Assembly (NCBI GenBank): GCA_938020445.1 | Contig: CALIIC010000008.1 | Coordinates: 1 to 43,291 of the forward strand | From: an uncultured Flavobacteriaceae bacterium | GTDB taxonomy: Bacteria; Bacteroidota; Bacteroidia; Flavobacteriales; Flavobacteriaceae | Direction of reading: 5' to 3' | DNA length: 43,291 bases | Shown: positions 32,087 to 41,046 of the stretch, in pieces | Layout of the letters: every line of letters begins with the position of its first letter | Numbering within the stretch: the first letter of the stretch is position 1 | Position numbers and translations under genes: made by a program | The notes under the pieces: generated by a model | Told to the model about the DNA's origin: nothing | Seen by the model: only the letters and a program-made list of their open reading frames with translations | Databases searched by the model: none

Positions 32087-33382
32087 ATGCTCCTCATTTA
32101 TACCCATAAAATAACACCGCGCTTTAGCTTTGTAATGAAGCAATTGTTTACACGTGTGTTAGGTATTGAAATTGGTTTTACTACAACGGTCGAAGATTTT
32201 ATCAAGCATACGGGGCCGAAAATTACCTATACAAAACAGCCCTTGCAGAATGAGTTTTTTATACGCAGTAACGATCTGTTATTCGAACAAGGTATCAATG
32301 ATATACAAGTAAGTATGGGTGATTGGGATGGGGTGCCTTGCTTTTTTAGCACCGGGGAACGTAGTAATATCCCCTTTGATATCTTCTCGGCAAGTTTTTA
32401 TTTGCTAAGCAGGTATGAAGAATACCTGCCTCATGTAAAGGACTTGCACGGAAGGTTTCCGCCCAAGGAGAGCCTTGCGTATAAGTACAATTTTTTACGG
32501 AGTCCGGTGGTAGACCTTTGGGCTTTTAAATTATTGAACGCCTTGTTACAGAAGTTTCCCGATATGGTGTATGCCAAACGTGCTTATAAGTATACCTCTG
32601 TCATAGATGTAACTACCTCCCATTGCTATGCGTATCGTGGTTTTGTAAGGGGGATGGCCGGTTTTTTGTTAGACTTGTTCACCTTAAAACTACGCCGTGT
32701 TTCCCAACGCGTGGGAGTGTGGCTGGACCCCAAACGAGATCCGTACGACAATTTTTCGGAGCTGATCGGCTTTCATAAAAAACATAAGGCAAACAGCATG
32801 TTCTTTTTTCAGTTTGCCGACTATTCTACCTACGACAAGAATGTCTCGCCCAACAGCAATCGCTTTAAGTTTTTGATCAAATCCATAGCAGATTACAGTG
32901 CAGTGTCCCTGGCGGCTTCTTATGGTTCTTTCAGTGATATCGAAATGTTGCGCAAAGAAAAGAAACGACTTTCTACCGTAATCAACAGACCTGTGAACTT
33001 TTCAAGAATGCGTTACAATCGGGTAGACGTACCTGAAACCTACCGTAACTTGGTAGATGCCGAATTTACCGATGATTATACCATGGGATACACCCATGAA
33101 ATAGGGTTTAGGGCCGGTACCTGTACACCTTTTCATTTTTATGACATCAACCTCGAAATTCAACAGCCTATTCGCGTGCATCCCTTTGCTATTCACGATT
33201 ATGCTTTGGTTCATCATACAAACGAAGCAGTGATTCTGGAGGAAGTAGCTACGCTTTATAAGGAAGTAAAAAAAGTAAACGGTACCTTCGTTACCATATT
33301 TTCCAACGAGCTTTTAGGAGGTTCGCATAAAGTAAATTGGATGCTGCTGTACCAAAAAATGATAGAGAAATATAATGTATAA
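32087..33382 (+). CDS. DUF7033-type polysaccharide-deacetylase-like protein, metal ligands apparently lost
   Basis: A 431-residue protein of the flavobacterial family annotated as polysaccharide deacetylase (DUF7033 N-terminal domain, about 1-120). Typical features are GDWDGVPCFFSTG, IPFDIFSASFYLLSRYEEYLP, and GRFPPKESLAYKYNFLRSPVVDLW. In the catalytic part, the place where NodB enzymes have an Asp-Asp (TFDDG-like or DxD) reads VIDVTTSHCYAY. The second region, HPSY in relatives I recall, reads AASY. A canonical HxxxH is not seen. It may therefore be non-catalytic or use other residues. A well-conserved central segment MRYNRVDVPETYRNLVDAEF and GYTHEIGFRAGTCTPF follow. The stop overlaps the next gene by 8 bp. 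Confidence 0.82.
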   Translation: MLLIYTHKITPRFSFVMKQLFTRVLGIEIGFTTTVEDFIKHTGPKITYTKQPLQNEFFIRSNDLLFEQGINDIQVSMGDWDGVPCFFSTGERSNIPFDIFSASFYLLSRYEEYLPHVKDLHGRFPPKESLAYKYNFLRSPVVDLWAFKLLNALLQKFPDMVYAKRAYKYTSVIDVTTSHCYAYRGFVRGMAGFLLDLFTLKLRRVSQRVGVWLDPKRDPYDNFSELIGFHKKHKANSMFFFQFADYSTYDKNVSPNSNRFKFLIKSIADYSAVSLAASYGSFSDIEMLRKEKKRLSTVINRPVNFSRMRYNRVDVPETYRNLVDAEFTDDYTMGYTHEIGFRAGTCTPFHFYDINLEIQQPIRVHPFAIHDYALVHHTNEAVILEEVATLYKEVKKVNGTFVTIFSNELLGGSHKVNWMLLYQKMIEKYNV

Positions 33383-34064
33383 AGAACTTGTCACCGATGT
33401 TTTTTTTGATTTGGACCATACCTTGTGGGATTTTGAAAAGAACTCAGCATTAACCTTTAAGAAAATACTGGCCGAGAATCGTATCGGAGTTCCCTTAAAT
33501 GACTTTCTGGAAGTGTATGTGCCCGCCAATTTCGCCTTTTGGAAATTGTATAGGGAAGAAAAAATCACGAAGGAAGAACTGCGGTACCAGCGCCTAAAAA
33601 CGGTTTTTGATAAACTAGGACACCCCGTTGACGACCCCGTGATTCATCTATTGGCAGACGAGTACATTCGCCATTTATCCTCCCAAAACCATCTATTCCC
33701 AAATGCCATGGAAATACTGGAGTATTTAAAGCCGAAATACAATTTGCATATTATTACCAACGGCTTTCAGGAAATTCAGGATAAGAAACTTCAAAACTCC
33801 AATATTTACGCCTATTTTGATCAGGTCATCAATTCGGAAATGGCCGGAGTCAAAAAACCGAACCCTGGTATTTTTGAGCTTGCTTTAAAAAGGGCCGGGG
33901 TTACTTCTCAAAAATCGATAATGATCGGTGATAGTCTTGAGGCCGATATACAGGGGGCTTTGAATGTTGGCTTGCACGCCTTGCATTTCAACTCCGATAA
34001 TAGCCCGGACCACGATCTATGTGCCATGATTCACGATTTGAATGAAATAAAAATCTATTTATAG
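33375..34064 (+). CDS. yjjG: YjjG-family HAD noncanonical pyrimidine nucleotidase
   Basis: A 229-residue cytoplasmic HAD phosphatase of subfamily IA. Motif I is FFDLDHTLWDFEKNS with nucleophile Asp12 and Asp14; the HTLWDFExNS continuation is the signature of YjjG/YfnB. Motif II is IITNG, motif III includes the Lys in GVKKPNPGIFELAL, and motif IV is MIGDSLEADIQGA. These enzymes dephosphorylate noncanonical pyrimidine nucleotides and keep them out of DNA. The start ATG 33375 lies within the end of the preceding gene (8 bp overlap), which suggests translational coupling, although no functional link between the two is obvious. Confidence 0.93.
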   Translation: MYKELVTDVFFDLDHTLWDFEKNSALTFKKILAENRIGVPLNDFLEVYVPANFAFWKLYREEKITKEELRYQRLKTVFDKLGHPVDDPVIHLLADEYIRHLSSQNHLFPNAMEILEYLKPKYNLHIITNGFQEIQDKKLQNSNIYAYFDQVINSEMAGVKKPNPGIFELALKRAGVTSQKSIMIGDSLEADIQGALNVGLHALHFNSDNSPDHDLCAMIHDLNEIKIYL

Positions 34065-34119
34065 AGTTATTATAGCAGCAGCAAGAAGCTGTTCATTTAG
34101 CACTATAGAAAGGTTTTGA

Positions 34120-34668
34120 ATGATTCGATTTAAGAAAATAGTAGCACTTCCTTTGTTTATGCTGTTGGTTTTTTCCTCCTGCATCGAAGACCAGAATTTT
34201 GATCAATTAGACGACCTGGAGCTCTTGCCCACCGTAGAGGCTAGTATCTTATATGTAGAGGCCCCCGAGCGTGTGATCAACCTCGTGCCAAGTGGCAATT
34301 TCTTTGGTCAGGATTTTAATTTCGACGGCTTTAGTTCCAGTATTTTTTCCGATAGGGTAGAGGACGGAAGCATTACCTATCTGGTAGAAAATACCACTAG
34401 CAAAGACTTGAACATTACGGTTGAATTCTTGGACGAGAATGATGCGGTTCTCGATACGGAGACCTTTCCCGTGGAGGCTGCACCTTCAATGATTTTAGAA
34501 AGAGAGATTATATACGGTCCTGGGGGTCGTAGTATAGATATTATTAGGAATAGTTCGGGAATTAGGGTAAGCGCTGTCAACCTTGGTGATGATACGAGTA
34601 TTTCCACGCTCCCAGACCCGATGGTCACCTTAAAATCCAGTGGTAAATTTAGAGTACGTCTGCGATGA
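34120..34668 (+). CDS. Putative lipoprotein paired with the DUF5723 protein
   Basis: A 182-residue protein with a signal peptide and lipobox (LLVFSSC, Cys at about residue 21) followed by the acidic IEDQNFDQLDDLE, so it is lipid-anchored. An acidic residue after the Cys matches the surface-export signal reported for Bacteroidota lipoproteins; surface exposure is inference. The rest is beta-rich and Ig-like (VENTTSKDLNITVEFLDEND). No named domain. Its stop overlaps the start of the next gene by 4 bp (ATGA), so the two are probably produced together. Confidence 0.82.
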   Translation: MIRFKKIVALPLFMLLVFSSCIEDQNFDQLDDLELLPTVEASILYVEAPERVINLVPSGNFFGQDFNFDGFSSSIFSDRVEDGSITYLVENTTSKDLNITVEFLDENDAVLDTETFPVEAAPSMILEREIIYGPGGRSIDIIRNSSGIRVSAVNLGDDTSISTLPDPMVTLKSSGKFRVRLR

Positions 34669-36095
34669 GAAAACACTTGCTACTTATCGTAACCCTTCTA
34701 GGGCTAAGTGCTTATGCTCTTGGTCAAAACAAACAGTTGTTATACGACTTTGGGGAGATTCCACAATCCCTCATGATCAATCCGGGGGTTGAGTCCGATT
34801 TTAAATGGTATGCAGGCGTACCGATGCTTTCGGGTATTTCGCTACAGGCAGGTTCCAGTGGTATATCCGCCAATGATATTTTTGCCGATGATGGGCTTGA
34901 CATCAATGATAAGATCAGAGATCGTGCAATCTTCGGAATGAACCCTAGAGACGAGTTAAGCGGTACCTATCAAATAGAATTATTGAATATTGGTTTTCGC
35001 GGATCGGATCCCGATGTGTTTTACTCCATGGGTATTTACCACGAAGGGGATGCCATTGGTTATTGGTTTCAAGATTATGCGATTCTGGCATTTGAAGGGA
35101 ATGCCGATCGATTGAACCAGGAGTTTGACCTAGGGCATTTGAAAACGAGGGGAGAGGCTATGAATGTTTTTCATTTTGGCGTCAACAAACGTATGGGAGA
35201 CAAAATTACTGTTGGGGCCCGGGCCAAAATCTATTCCAGTATTTTTGATTTTAACTCTACTAAGAACAAAGGTTTTTTTGTTACTACCGAAGGCCAGAAT
35301 AATATATTGGCCAGTACGTTGGATGCCGATATGCGTTTGCGTACCTCTGGTTTAAACGAACTAAGAGACGCCGAGGAAGATGGTTCCATTGGTTCCACTT
35401 TCGTGAAAAGGGGATTTTTTGGAGGTAATCTAGGGCTAGGCATAGATCTGGGTTTTACCTATCACCTGAACGACCAAACGGTACTGACCGCCAGTCTATT
35501 GGATGTAGGGTTTATATATCACACCAACGATGTAAAGAGTTATACCTTGAACGGTCGTGCTTCTATCGAAGGAGTAGAGGTTATACTCCCGGATGCCCTT
35601 TCGGATCCAGACCGGGATTTTTGGCAGGACTTGGTAGATGAGGTGGAAGCCTTTGTGCCCTTTGAGGACAATACAAAAAGCTATATCAATTTTAGACCTA
35701 CGAAACTATATGGGTCCGTACGGCATAATTTTGGGGAACGTCTTCCTTCAAGAGTAGATTGTGATTGTGGAACGGCCATACGCGGTGGAAATCTAAGGGC
35801 CAAATACGCCAATAGCGTTGGCGGTCAGTTGTATATGATCAATAGGCCCCGAGGGCCCCAAGCGGCACTTACGGCATTCTATTTACGCAGGCTAGGAAAT
35901 GTGGCAGCTGTAAAGGCGACCTACACCGTTGACAAATTTTCAACTTCGAATGTGGGCCTCGGCCTTAATATACAGGCCGGACCGGTAAACATGTATGTCA
36001 TGGCCGATAATTTATTGGCGTATCGCAATATTGCCGCGAGCCGCTATGCTTCTTTCCAGTTAGGATTAAATATTATATCTTGGGGCAGGAAATAA
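34665..36095 (+). CDS. DUF5723 family outer-membrane beta-barrel-like protein
   Basis: A 476-residue exported protein. The signal peptide (LLLIVTLLGLSAYALG) is followed by QNKQLLYDFGEIPQSLMINPGVESDFKWYAGVPML, the start of DUF5723 proteins. Amphipathic strands alternating aromatic and Gly residues fill the rest, and the C-terminus ends SFQLGLNIISWGRK. The layout resembles an outer-membrane barrel of the PorV/PorP style. A CDCG motif near residue 365 is an oddity that may form a disulfide. It overlaps the upstream lipoprotein gene by 4 bp, which suggests a barrel-lipoprotein complex. Confidence 0.88.
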   Translation: MRKHLLLIVTLLGLSAYALGQNKQLLYDFGEIPQSLMINPGVESDFKWYAGVPMLSGISLQAGSSGISANDIFADDGLDINDKIRDRAIFGMNPRDELSGTYQIELLNIGFRGSDPDVFYSMGIYHEGDAIGYWFQDYAILAFEGNADRLNQEFDLGHLKTRGEAMNVFHFGVNKRMGDKITVGARAKIYSSIFDFNSTKNKGFFVTTEGQNNILASTLDADMRLRTSGLNELRDAEEDGSIGSTFVKRGFFGGNLGLGIDLGFTYHLNDQTVLTASLLDVGFIYHTNDVKSYTLNGRASIEGVEVILPDALSDPDRDFWQDLVDEVEAFVPFEDNTKSYINFRPTKLYGSVRHNFGERLPSRVDCDCGTAIRGGNLRAKYANSVGGQLYMINRPRGPQAALTAFYLRRLGNVAAVKATYTVDKFSTSNVGLGLNIQAGPVNMYVMADNLLAYRNIAASRYASFQLGLNIISWGRK

Positions 36096-36184
36096 CGCTG
36101 CTCTCTATAGTTACCTTCGACTAAATCATTGTTTGGCACGTTTTTTTCATAGTACCGTTCTATAAACCTATAACAAAGCCAATA

Positions 36185-37141
36185 ATGCGTATTTTTCTAT
36201 CTATTTTTTTGATGACCACTTTCACCGGTGTTTTGCAAGCACAGCTGAACGATTACAAATACATTATTGTGCCAAAAAGGTTTGATGCTTTTAAGCTAGA
36301 GAACCAGCATTTGACGAGTACTTTGGTAAAACACCTTTTTACTAAAAGAGGGTATTTAACCGTATATGAAGATCAGTTTCCAGACGATTTGAACATGAAT
36401 CGTTGCTTGGGCCTATCTGTGCGCCTTGATGATAACTCTTCCATGTTCACGACAAAATCTACCTTGGTCCTGGTAGATTGCAAAGGGACAGAGCTATTTA
36501 TAACGGAAGAAGGTAAAAGCAAGAAAAAAGACTATAAGGATGCCTACAATGAATCCATTTCCAAAGCATTTGAATCGTTCGCTACTTTGGATTACAATTA
36601 TAACGGTAAAGGGGATAAAAAGGAACAAACACAAGAGCCGATTACGGTCAGTTTTAAAAATGATGTAAAGGAAATAAAGGAGGAACCATCTGCTGAGAAA
36701 CCTACCTTGAATAGGTACCAAGATCCTATGGAACAGCAAGTGGCCACCCAAGAAAAACAATCGTATCAGAACTTAGAACCAGTAGACTCAAACTATACAA
36801 AAGCGGCACCTCAAAAAGAAGAAGTGACAAAACAAGTTGCCACTTTAGATGAGCAAAGCTATGAAACCAAGGCGCCGGTTGCCTCCGATGTCGTTAAATC
36901 GGATGGTGCCGACGGAAAGGACATAAAAACCCTCTACGCTCAGGAGATACAAAACGGTTTTCAGTTGGTAGATAGTACGCCAAAAATTGTTTTAAAGATC
37001 TTTCGAACTTCCGTACCCAATGTATTTACTGCCAAAAGTGAAAAGGGCACCGGTGTCGTATACCAAAAAAATGAAAAATGGTACTATGAATTTTACAAGG
37101 GAGAAGAGCTTACCACCCAAGAATTGAACATTAAATTTTAG
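36185..37141 (+). CDS. Exported protein with repeat-containing linker, unknown
   Basis: A 318-residue exported protein with a signal peptide (IFLSIFLMTTFTGVLQAQ). Residues ~20-140 form a compact domain starting LNDYKYIIVPKRFDAFKLENQH, with TRGYLTVYED-like continuation and LVLVDCKGTELF. A charged, Gln/Glu/Lys-rich linker at about 145-250 contains an approximate duplicated unit (QVATQEKQSY / QVATLDEQSY). Residues ~255-318 are a small beta domain (GFQLVDSTPKIVLKIFRTS...FTAKSEKGTGVVYQKNEKWYYEFY). The family is common in flavobacteria in my recollection but has no assigned function. Its 3' end overlaps rarA tail to tail by 4 bp. Confidence 0.8.
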   Translation: MRIFLSIFLMTTFTGVLQAQLNDYKYIIVPKRFDAFKLENQHLTSTLVKHLFTKRGYLTVYEDQFPDDLNMNRCLGLSVRLDDNSSMFTTKSTLVLVDCKGTELFITEEGKSKKKDYKDAYNESISKAFESFATLDYNYNGKGDKKEQTQEPITVSFKNDVKEIKEEPSAEKPTLNRYQDPMEQQVATQEKQSYQNLEPVDSNYTKAAPQKEEVTKQVATLDEQSYETKAPVASDVVKSDGADGKDIKTLYAQEIQNGFQLVDSTPKIVLKIFRTSVPNVFTAKSEKGTGVVYQKNEKWYYEFYKGEELTTQELNIKF

Positions 37142-38415
37142 TGTTCATATTTATCCTTCCATCGGTTTTTTAAAAATTCCTTGATTGCTTTTTCACGTTG
37201 ATTATCGCTTGGTTCGTAGAAAGCGGTACCAGAAATTTCCTCCGGTAAAAATTCTACGGGCACAAAGTTGTTTTGGTAGTCATGTGCATATTTGTATTCC
37301 TCTCCATACCCAAGGTCTTTCATTAACTTGGTAGGGGCATTTCGCAAGGGTAATGGCACAGAAAGATCTCCGGTTTCCTTTACTTTCTGTTGCGCTTTTT
37401 TGACGGCCATATAGCTAGCATTGCTTTTTGGCGAAGTTGCCAAATAAATCGCGCACTGACTCAAAATAATACGTGCCTCGGGATACCCGATCGTAGTAAC
37501 CGCCTGAAAAGTGGTATTTGCAAGAACCAAAGCTGTAGGGTTTGCCAAGCCAATATCCTCAGAAGCAGAAATGAGCATTCTACGTGCAATGAATTTTACA
37601 TCCTCACCACCTTCGATCATTCTGGCGAGCCAGTAAACTGCCCCGTTGGGATCGCTACCTCGTATAGATTTTATAAAAGCCGAAATGATATCGTAATGCT
37701 GTTCACCCGTTTTATCATATAGCACTGTGTTTTTTTGAATCTTTCCCTTAACAAGCTTATCCGTAATCGTAACACGATCGGTCTCCTCTGAATTAACGAC
37801 CAATTCAAATATATTTAAAAGTTTTCTCCCATCACCTCCAGACAATCGCAGCAAAGCTTCCGTTTCTTTTAGCTGTATCTTCTTGGATTTTAATACAACA
37901 TCTTCTTTCATCGCTCTGGCCAAAAGGGCCTCTAAATCTTCTTTTCCAAACGGATTCAGTACGTATATTTGACAACGCGATAGGAGGGCGGGAATTACTT
38001 CAAAACTGGGATTTTCGGTAGTGGCCCCAATTAGCGTAACCCATCCCTTTTCGACCGCTGCCAAGAGCGAGTCTTGTTGCGATTTACTAAAACGGTGGAT
38101 TTCATCAATAAAAAGAATCGGATTTTTTGTGGTAAATAGACCACCACTCTGTTTGGCCTTGTCAATAACCTCTCGAATGTCCTTTACACCGCTATTAATG
38201 GCACTTAAGGTATAGAAGGGTCTGTTGCTTTCATTCGCTATAATATTGGCGAGTGTGGTCTTTCCTGTGCCAGGAGGGCCCCACAAAATCAGTGAAGGAA
38301 TAATGCCTTTCTTAATTTGATTGGTCAATGAGCCATCTTCACCTATCAAGTGACGCTGGCTTACATAATCCTCAAGGGTTTTAGGACGTATTCTTTCCGC
38401 TAAGGGCTCGTTCAT
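37138..38415 (-). CDS. rarA: Replication-associated recombination protein A (RarA/MgsA), AAA ATPase
   Basis: A 425-residue cytoplasmic AAA+ ATPase of the RarA/MgsA/WRNIP1 family, which acts at stalled replication forks. Walker A is GPPGTGKT (46-53), Walker B is LFIDEIHRF (Asp104-Glu105), sensor 1 lies in TLIGATTENPSFE, and the arginine-finger region is LLSRCQIY. The C-terminal half carries the family-specific IRGSDPNGAVYWLARMIEGGED and RRMLISASEDIGLANP. I use ATG 38415 (MNEPLAERIRPK), which matches the family start; an upstream frame to 38472 adds hydrophobic residues not seen in the family. It is divergent from the rhomboid gene. Confidence 0.96.
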   Translation of the reverse strand: MNEPLAERIRPKTLEDYVSQRHLIGEDGSLTNQIKKGIIPSLILWGPPGTGKTTLANIIANESNRPFYTLSAINSGVKDIREVIDKAKQSGGLFTTKNPILFIDEIHRFSKSQQDSLLAAVEKGWVTLIGATTENPSFEVIPALLSRCQIYVLNPFGKEDLEALLARAMKEDVVLKSKKIQLKETEALLRLSGGDGRKLLNIFELVVNSEETDRVTITDKLVKGKIQKNTVLYDKTGEQHYDIISAFIKSIRGSDPNGAVYWLARMIEGGEDVKFIARRMLISASEDIGLANPTALVLANTTFQAVTTIGYPEARIILSQCAIYLATSPKSNASYMAVKKAQQKVKETGDLSVPLPLRNAPTKLMKDLGYGEEYKYAHDYQNNFVPVEFLPEEISGTAFYEPSDNQREKAIKEFLKNRWKDKYEH

Positions 38416-38556
38416 TCTGTAAAAATATAAAAATGGGACTAGAATCATCTGCCCGATTGCGGTCCTGAACAATTTTTATGATTTTGAATTCGTTTTAAAG
38501 GGTGACAATATTTCAGTCCATATGGCTATGGCCGGTTTATTGTATGCTTTCAGGGT

Positions 38557-39315
38557 ATGTCCGAAAATCAATATTTCAAGTTTTCCAATGCGGTGCTCAT
38601 TGCGCCCCTACTGTCCGTACTGGCAATTTGGACGGTATTTTGGCTGGAACTTCGGTCAAAAACCAACTTCAACGATTTTGGTATTTACCCTAAAACGCTC
38701 TCGGGTATCAAGGGAATCTTATTTAGCCCGTTCATTCATGGCTCTGTTGAACATTTATACAACAACACCATTCCGTTGGCAATTCTAATGGCCGCACTGT
38801 TTTACTTTTATCACAACAACGCGCTCAAGGTACTTTTGTTGGGAGTGTTGATTTCGGGAGCTATTACCTGGGCGATTGGGAGACCCTCCTATCATATCGG
38901 TGCGAGTGGTGTAATTTATCTTTTGGCCAGTTTTGTGTTCTTTAAGGGTATTTTTACAAAATACTATCGGTTGATCGCACTTTCGTTGGTCGTTGTCTTT
39001 ATTTACGGGAGTATGCTCTGGTATATTTTCCCTGTAAAGGATGGAGTTTCTTGGGAAGGCCATCTTGGTGGTTTTTTGACCGGTTTAATGCTTGCATTTT
39101 TTCTAAAGTCTAAAATGCCCGTAGCCAAAAAGTACGATTGGGAAAAAGAAGATTTCCAAGAGGAGGACGATGCGTTTCTTCAGCATTTTGACGAAAACGG
39201 AAATTTTATCGAATCCGCACCGGAAGAGGATATGGTGAAACCAACCAAGGCCGTAAAAATAACCTATCATTTTAAGGAAGCACCAAAAAATAAGGAACTT
39301 GGGAGCGAGGAGTAA
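38557..39315 (+). CDS. Rhomboid family intramembrane serine protease
   Basis: A 252-residue membrane protease. Six hydrophobic segments fill about residues 8-185. An HGSVEHLYNN segment precedes the core and contributes the oxyanion-side His and Asn. The catalytic Ser117 is in GASGVIY and the catalytic His169 is in GHLGGFLTG. A charged C-terminal tail (about 186-252, EKEDFQEEDDAFLQHFDENGNF) is cytoplasmic. Substrates are unknown. The gene is convergent with rlmB, with 27 bp between the stops, and shows no obvious terminator there. Confidence 0.93.
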   Translation: MSENQYFKFSNAVLIAPLLSVLAIWTVFWLELRSKTNFNDFGIYPKTLSGIKGILFSPFIHGSVEHLYNNTIPLAILMAALFYFYHNNALKVLLLGVLISGAITWAIGRPSYHIGASGVIYLLASFVFFKGIFTKYYRLIALSLVVVFIYGSMLWYIFPVKDGVSWEGHLGGFLTGLMLAFFLKSKMPVAKKYDWEKEDFQEEDDAFLQHFDENGNFIESAPEEDMVKPTKAVKITYHFKEAPKNKELGSEE

Positions 39316-39342
39316 GGAAGAGACAGCGATATGCTACCAAGG

Positions 39343-40080
39343 CTATTGCCGGCGTTGCCGAACCGCTTCGTACAAAAATACGGCACAAGCAACGGAAACG
39401 TTCAAGGACTTTATTTGACCTAGCAAAGGCAGTTTGGCGACGTGGTCGGCCGCTTTTAAAGTGGAAGGGGAAATACCCCTGTCTTCCGACCCCATTATGA
39501 TGGCACAAGCCTCTGAAAAAGACACGTCATATAGGGAGTTTTCCGTTTTTTCGGTAGCTGCAATCACTGAAATTCCACTTGCTTGCAAATAAAAAACGGC
39601 ATCTTTAATGTGATCTACCTTTGCTATAGGAACCATAAAAGCAGCTCCCGCAGACGTTTTGATAGTGTCCGCGGTAACGGGTGCAGCACCCTTCTTTTGT
39701 ATGATGATACCGTCTACGCCGGAACATTCTGCCGTACGAATAATAGCACCAAAATTACGTACATCCGAAAGTTGATCCAACAACAAAAACAAAGGCTTTT
39801 TATTCGCTTCTAAGACGGTTTCGACCAGTTGTTCTAGCTGATAAAAGGTAATGGGCGATATCTGGGCAACGGCTCCTTGATGATTGTTTTGCGTAAGTCG
39901 GTTGAGCTTTTCAATAGGCACGTAGGAAACGTTTATGCCATTTTTTCTAATCAGGCCTTCTAGCTCTTTATAAAGGTCTCCCTTAAGGCCTCGCTGTATA
40001 AAAACCTTGTCAATGGGTTCTTCAGTGTTGATAGCCTCAATTAGGGCACGTATTCCGTATATCTGCGTCGTTTTACTCAT
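39343..40080 (-). CDS. rlmB: 23S rRNA (guanosine-2'-O)-methyltransferase, TrmH/RlmB type
   Basis: A 245-residue SPOUT methyltransferase. An N-terminal substrate-binding domain (about 1-80: YGIRALIEAINTEEPIDKVFIQRG, NRLTQNNHQGAVAQ) precedes the knotted catalytic domain with DQLSDVRNFGAIIRTAECSGVDGIII (motif 1, Arg in NFGAIIR), GSEDRGIS (motif 2) and LPLLGQIKSLNVSVACAVFLYE (motif 3, SLNVS). The HQG and N-terminal domain favour RlmB, which methylates G2251 of 23S rRNA in E. coli. ATG at 40080 starts MSKTTQIYGIRAL. Confidence 0.93.
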   Translation of the reverse strand: MSKTTQIYGIRALIEAINTEEPIDKVFIQRGLKGDLYKELEGLIRKNGINVSYVPIEKLNRLTQNNHQGAVAQISPITFYQLEQLVETVLEANKKPLFLLLDQLSDVRNFGAIIRTAECSGVDGIIIQKKGAAPVTADTIKTSAGAAFMVPIAKVDHIKDAVFYLQASGISVIAATEKTENSLYDVSFSEACAIIMGSEDRGISPSTLKAADHVAKLPLLGQIKSLNVSVACAVFLYEAVRQRRQ

Positions 40081-40187
40081 TGGTCAAATGTAAACTTTTA
40101 AACGATGGTTTCAATATTCTAAACTAAAAAAGCGGTCGAATCCAGTATTTATTTTAAGTATTGGTTTGTAAATACAGCGCACAAAAA

Positions 40188-40210
40188 AACCACCTCTGTG
40201 AAAGGTGGTT
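40188..40210 (-). terminator. Intrinsic terminator after the secreted hypothetical gene
   Basis: Perfect 8-bp stem AACCACCT (40188-40195) / AGGTGGTT (40203-40210) with a 7-nt loop, followed on the minus strand by TTTTT (complement of 40183-40187). It lies about 25 bp after the stop of the gene at 40235-40984. Confidence 0.8.
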
Positions 40211-40234
40211 TTAAAAACATTAAAAGAATGTATG

Positions 40235-40984
40235 TTATAGATTGTTCAGGAACTGGAACGCTTTGATTAAATCAGCTTCCTCCTTGATATTCAAATTGTT
40301 CTCCTTCAGATGCATTTTGAGTTTTTCTTTTGCATCGCCGTCTAGCAATTTAATGAGTTTTCCATTTTTTAGTGGAATTTCATCCATTCGGTTTACTCCT
40401 TCTTTTTGGAAGTAGTACTCGGTGAATTGAGCAAACCTTGCAGGTACTGCTTTCGTAAAGGAACTGGTAGCTGCTTTGCCTTCTGTGAACTTGACATGCG
40501 TTCTCTTGTAAAGGTCATATGTTTTACCCTCGGCAAGAGAAATCAAATAACCGTTCAAGGTTTTTTTCTTTGAAGTGACAAAGGTCTTAAAACTCATTTT
40601 TTTGCCATCGACCAATACGCTTATTTCCTTGTCTCTCGCAAGACTTTTAATGCCTTCCTCATCAAGATTGGTTTTCTTAATTTCAACCTCTTCGTTCAAA
40701 GCATTGTAACGGTAGTAGATAGCGCCTAAATTCTCTTCCTTGTAAAACATGGTCGTAGGAAGAAAAATATTTGATAAATAAGGTGATCCCTGAAATTCGG
40801 AATAATCATTCTTAAGTTTATTTTGTCGCTCACTTGTAGGTCCTAAAAGGGTATTGATTTGTGCGCTGATGCCAGCCTCGCTAGATCCTCCCGTAGATAA
40901 ATTAGAGGCTACTTGACCTGAATATTGGCCAAAAGAAAAACTGCCTACTGCTACAAAAAGTACTGCGTACATTAATTTTTTCAT
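40235..40984 (-). CDS. Exported protein of unknown function
   Basis: A 249-residue exported protein. The signal peptide is YAVLFVAVGSFSFG, followed by QYSGQVASNLSTGG. The mature part is Lys/Glu-rich with alternating strands and helices; pieces include SPYLSNIFLPTTMFYKEENLGAIYYRYN, LISLAEGKTYDLYKRTHVKF and a helical C-terminus LKMHLKENNLNIKEEADLIKAFQFLNNL. I recognise no domain, though proteins of this pattern are widespread in flavobacteria in my recollection. It is flanked by a terminator and by its own upstream region, where TATATTTT (one base from the -7 consensus) lies about 25 bp before the ATG. Confidence 0.8.
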   Translation of the reverse strand: MKKLMYAVLFVAVGSFSFGQYSGQVASNLSTGGSSEAGISAQINTLLGPTSERQNKLKNDYSEFQGSPYLSNIFLPTTMFYKEENLGAIYYRYNALNEEVEIKKTNLDEEGIKSLARDKEISVLVDGKKMSFKTFVTSKKKTLNGYLISLAEGKTYDLYKRTHVKFTEGKAATSSFTKAVPARFAQFTEYYFQKEGVNRMDEIPLKNGKLIKLLDGDAKEKLKMHLKENNLNIKEEADLIKAFQFLNNL

Positions 40985-41046
40985 AATAGTTTTTTTGTTA
41001 AGTAGTAAAAATATAAAATTTCCGGATAGTGTGCCTTAATTTAAAG

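Noticed and set aside
34070..34105. Possible hairpin (AGCAGCAAGAAGCTG) after the yjjG gene
   Set aside because: The arms do not pair over more than four bases and no T tract follows.
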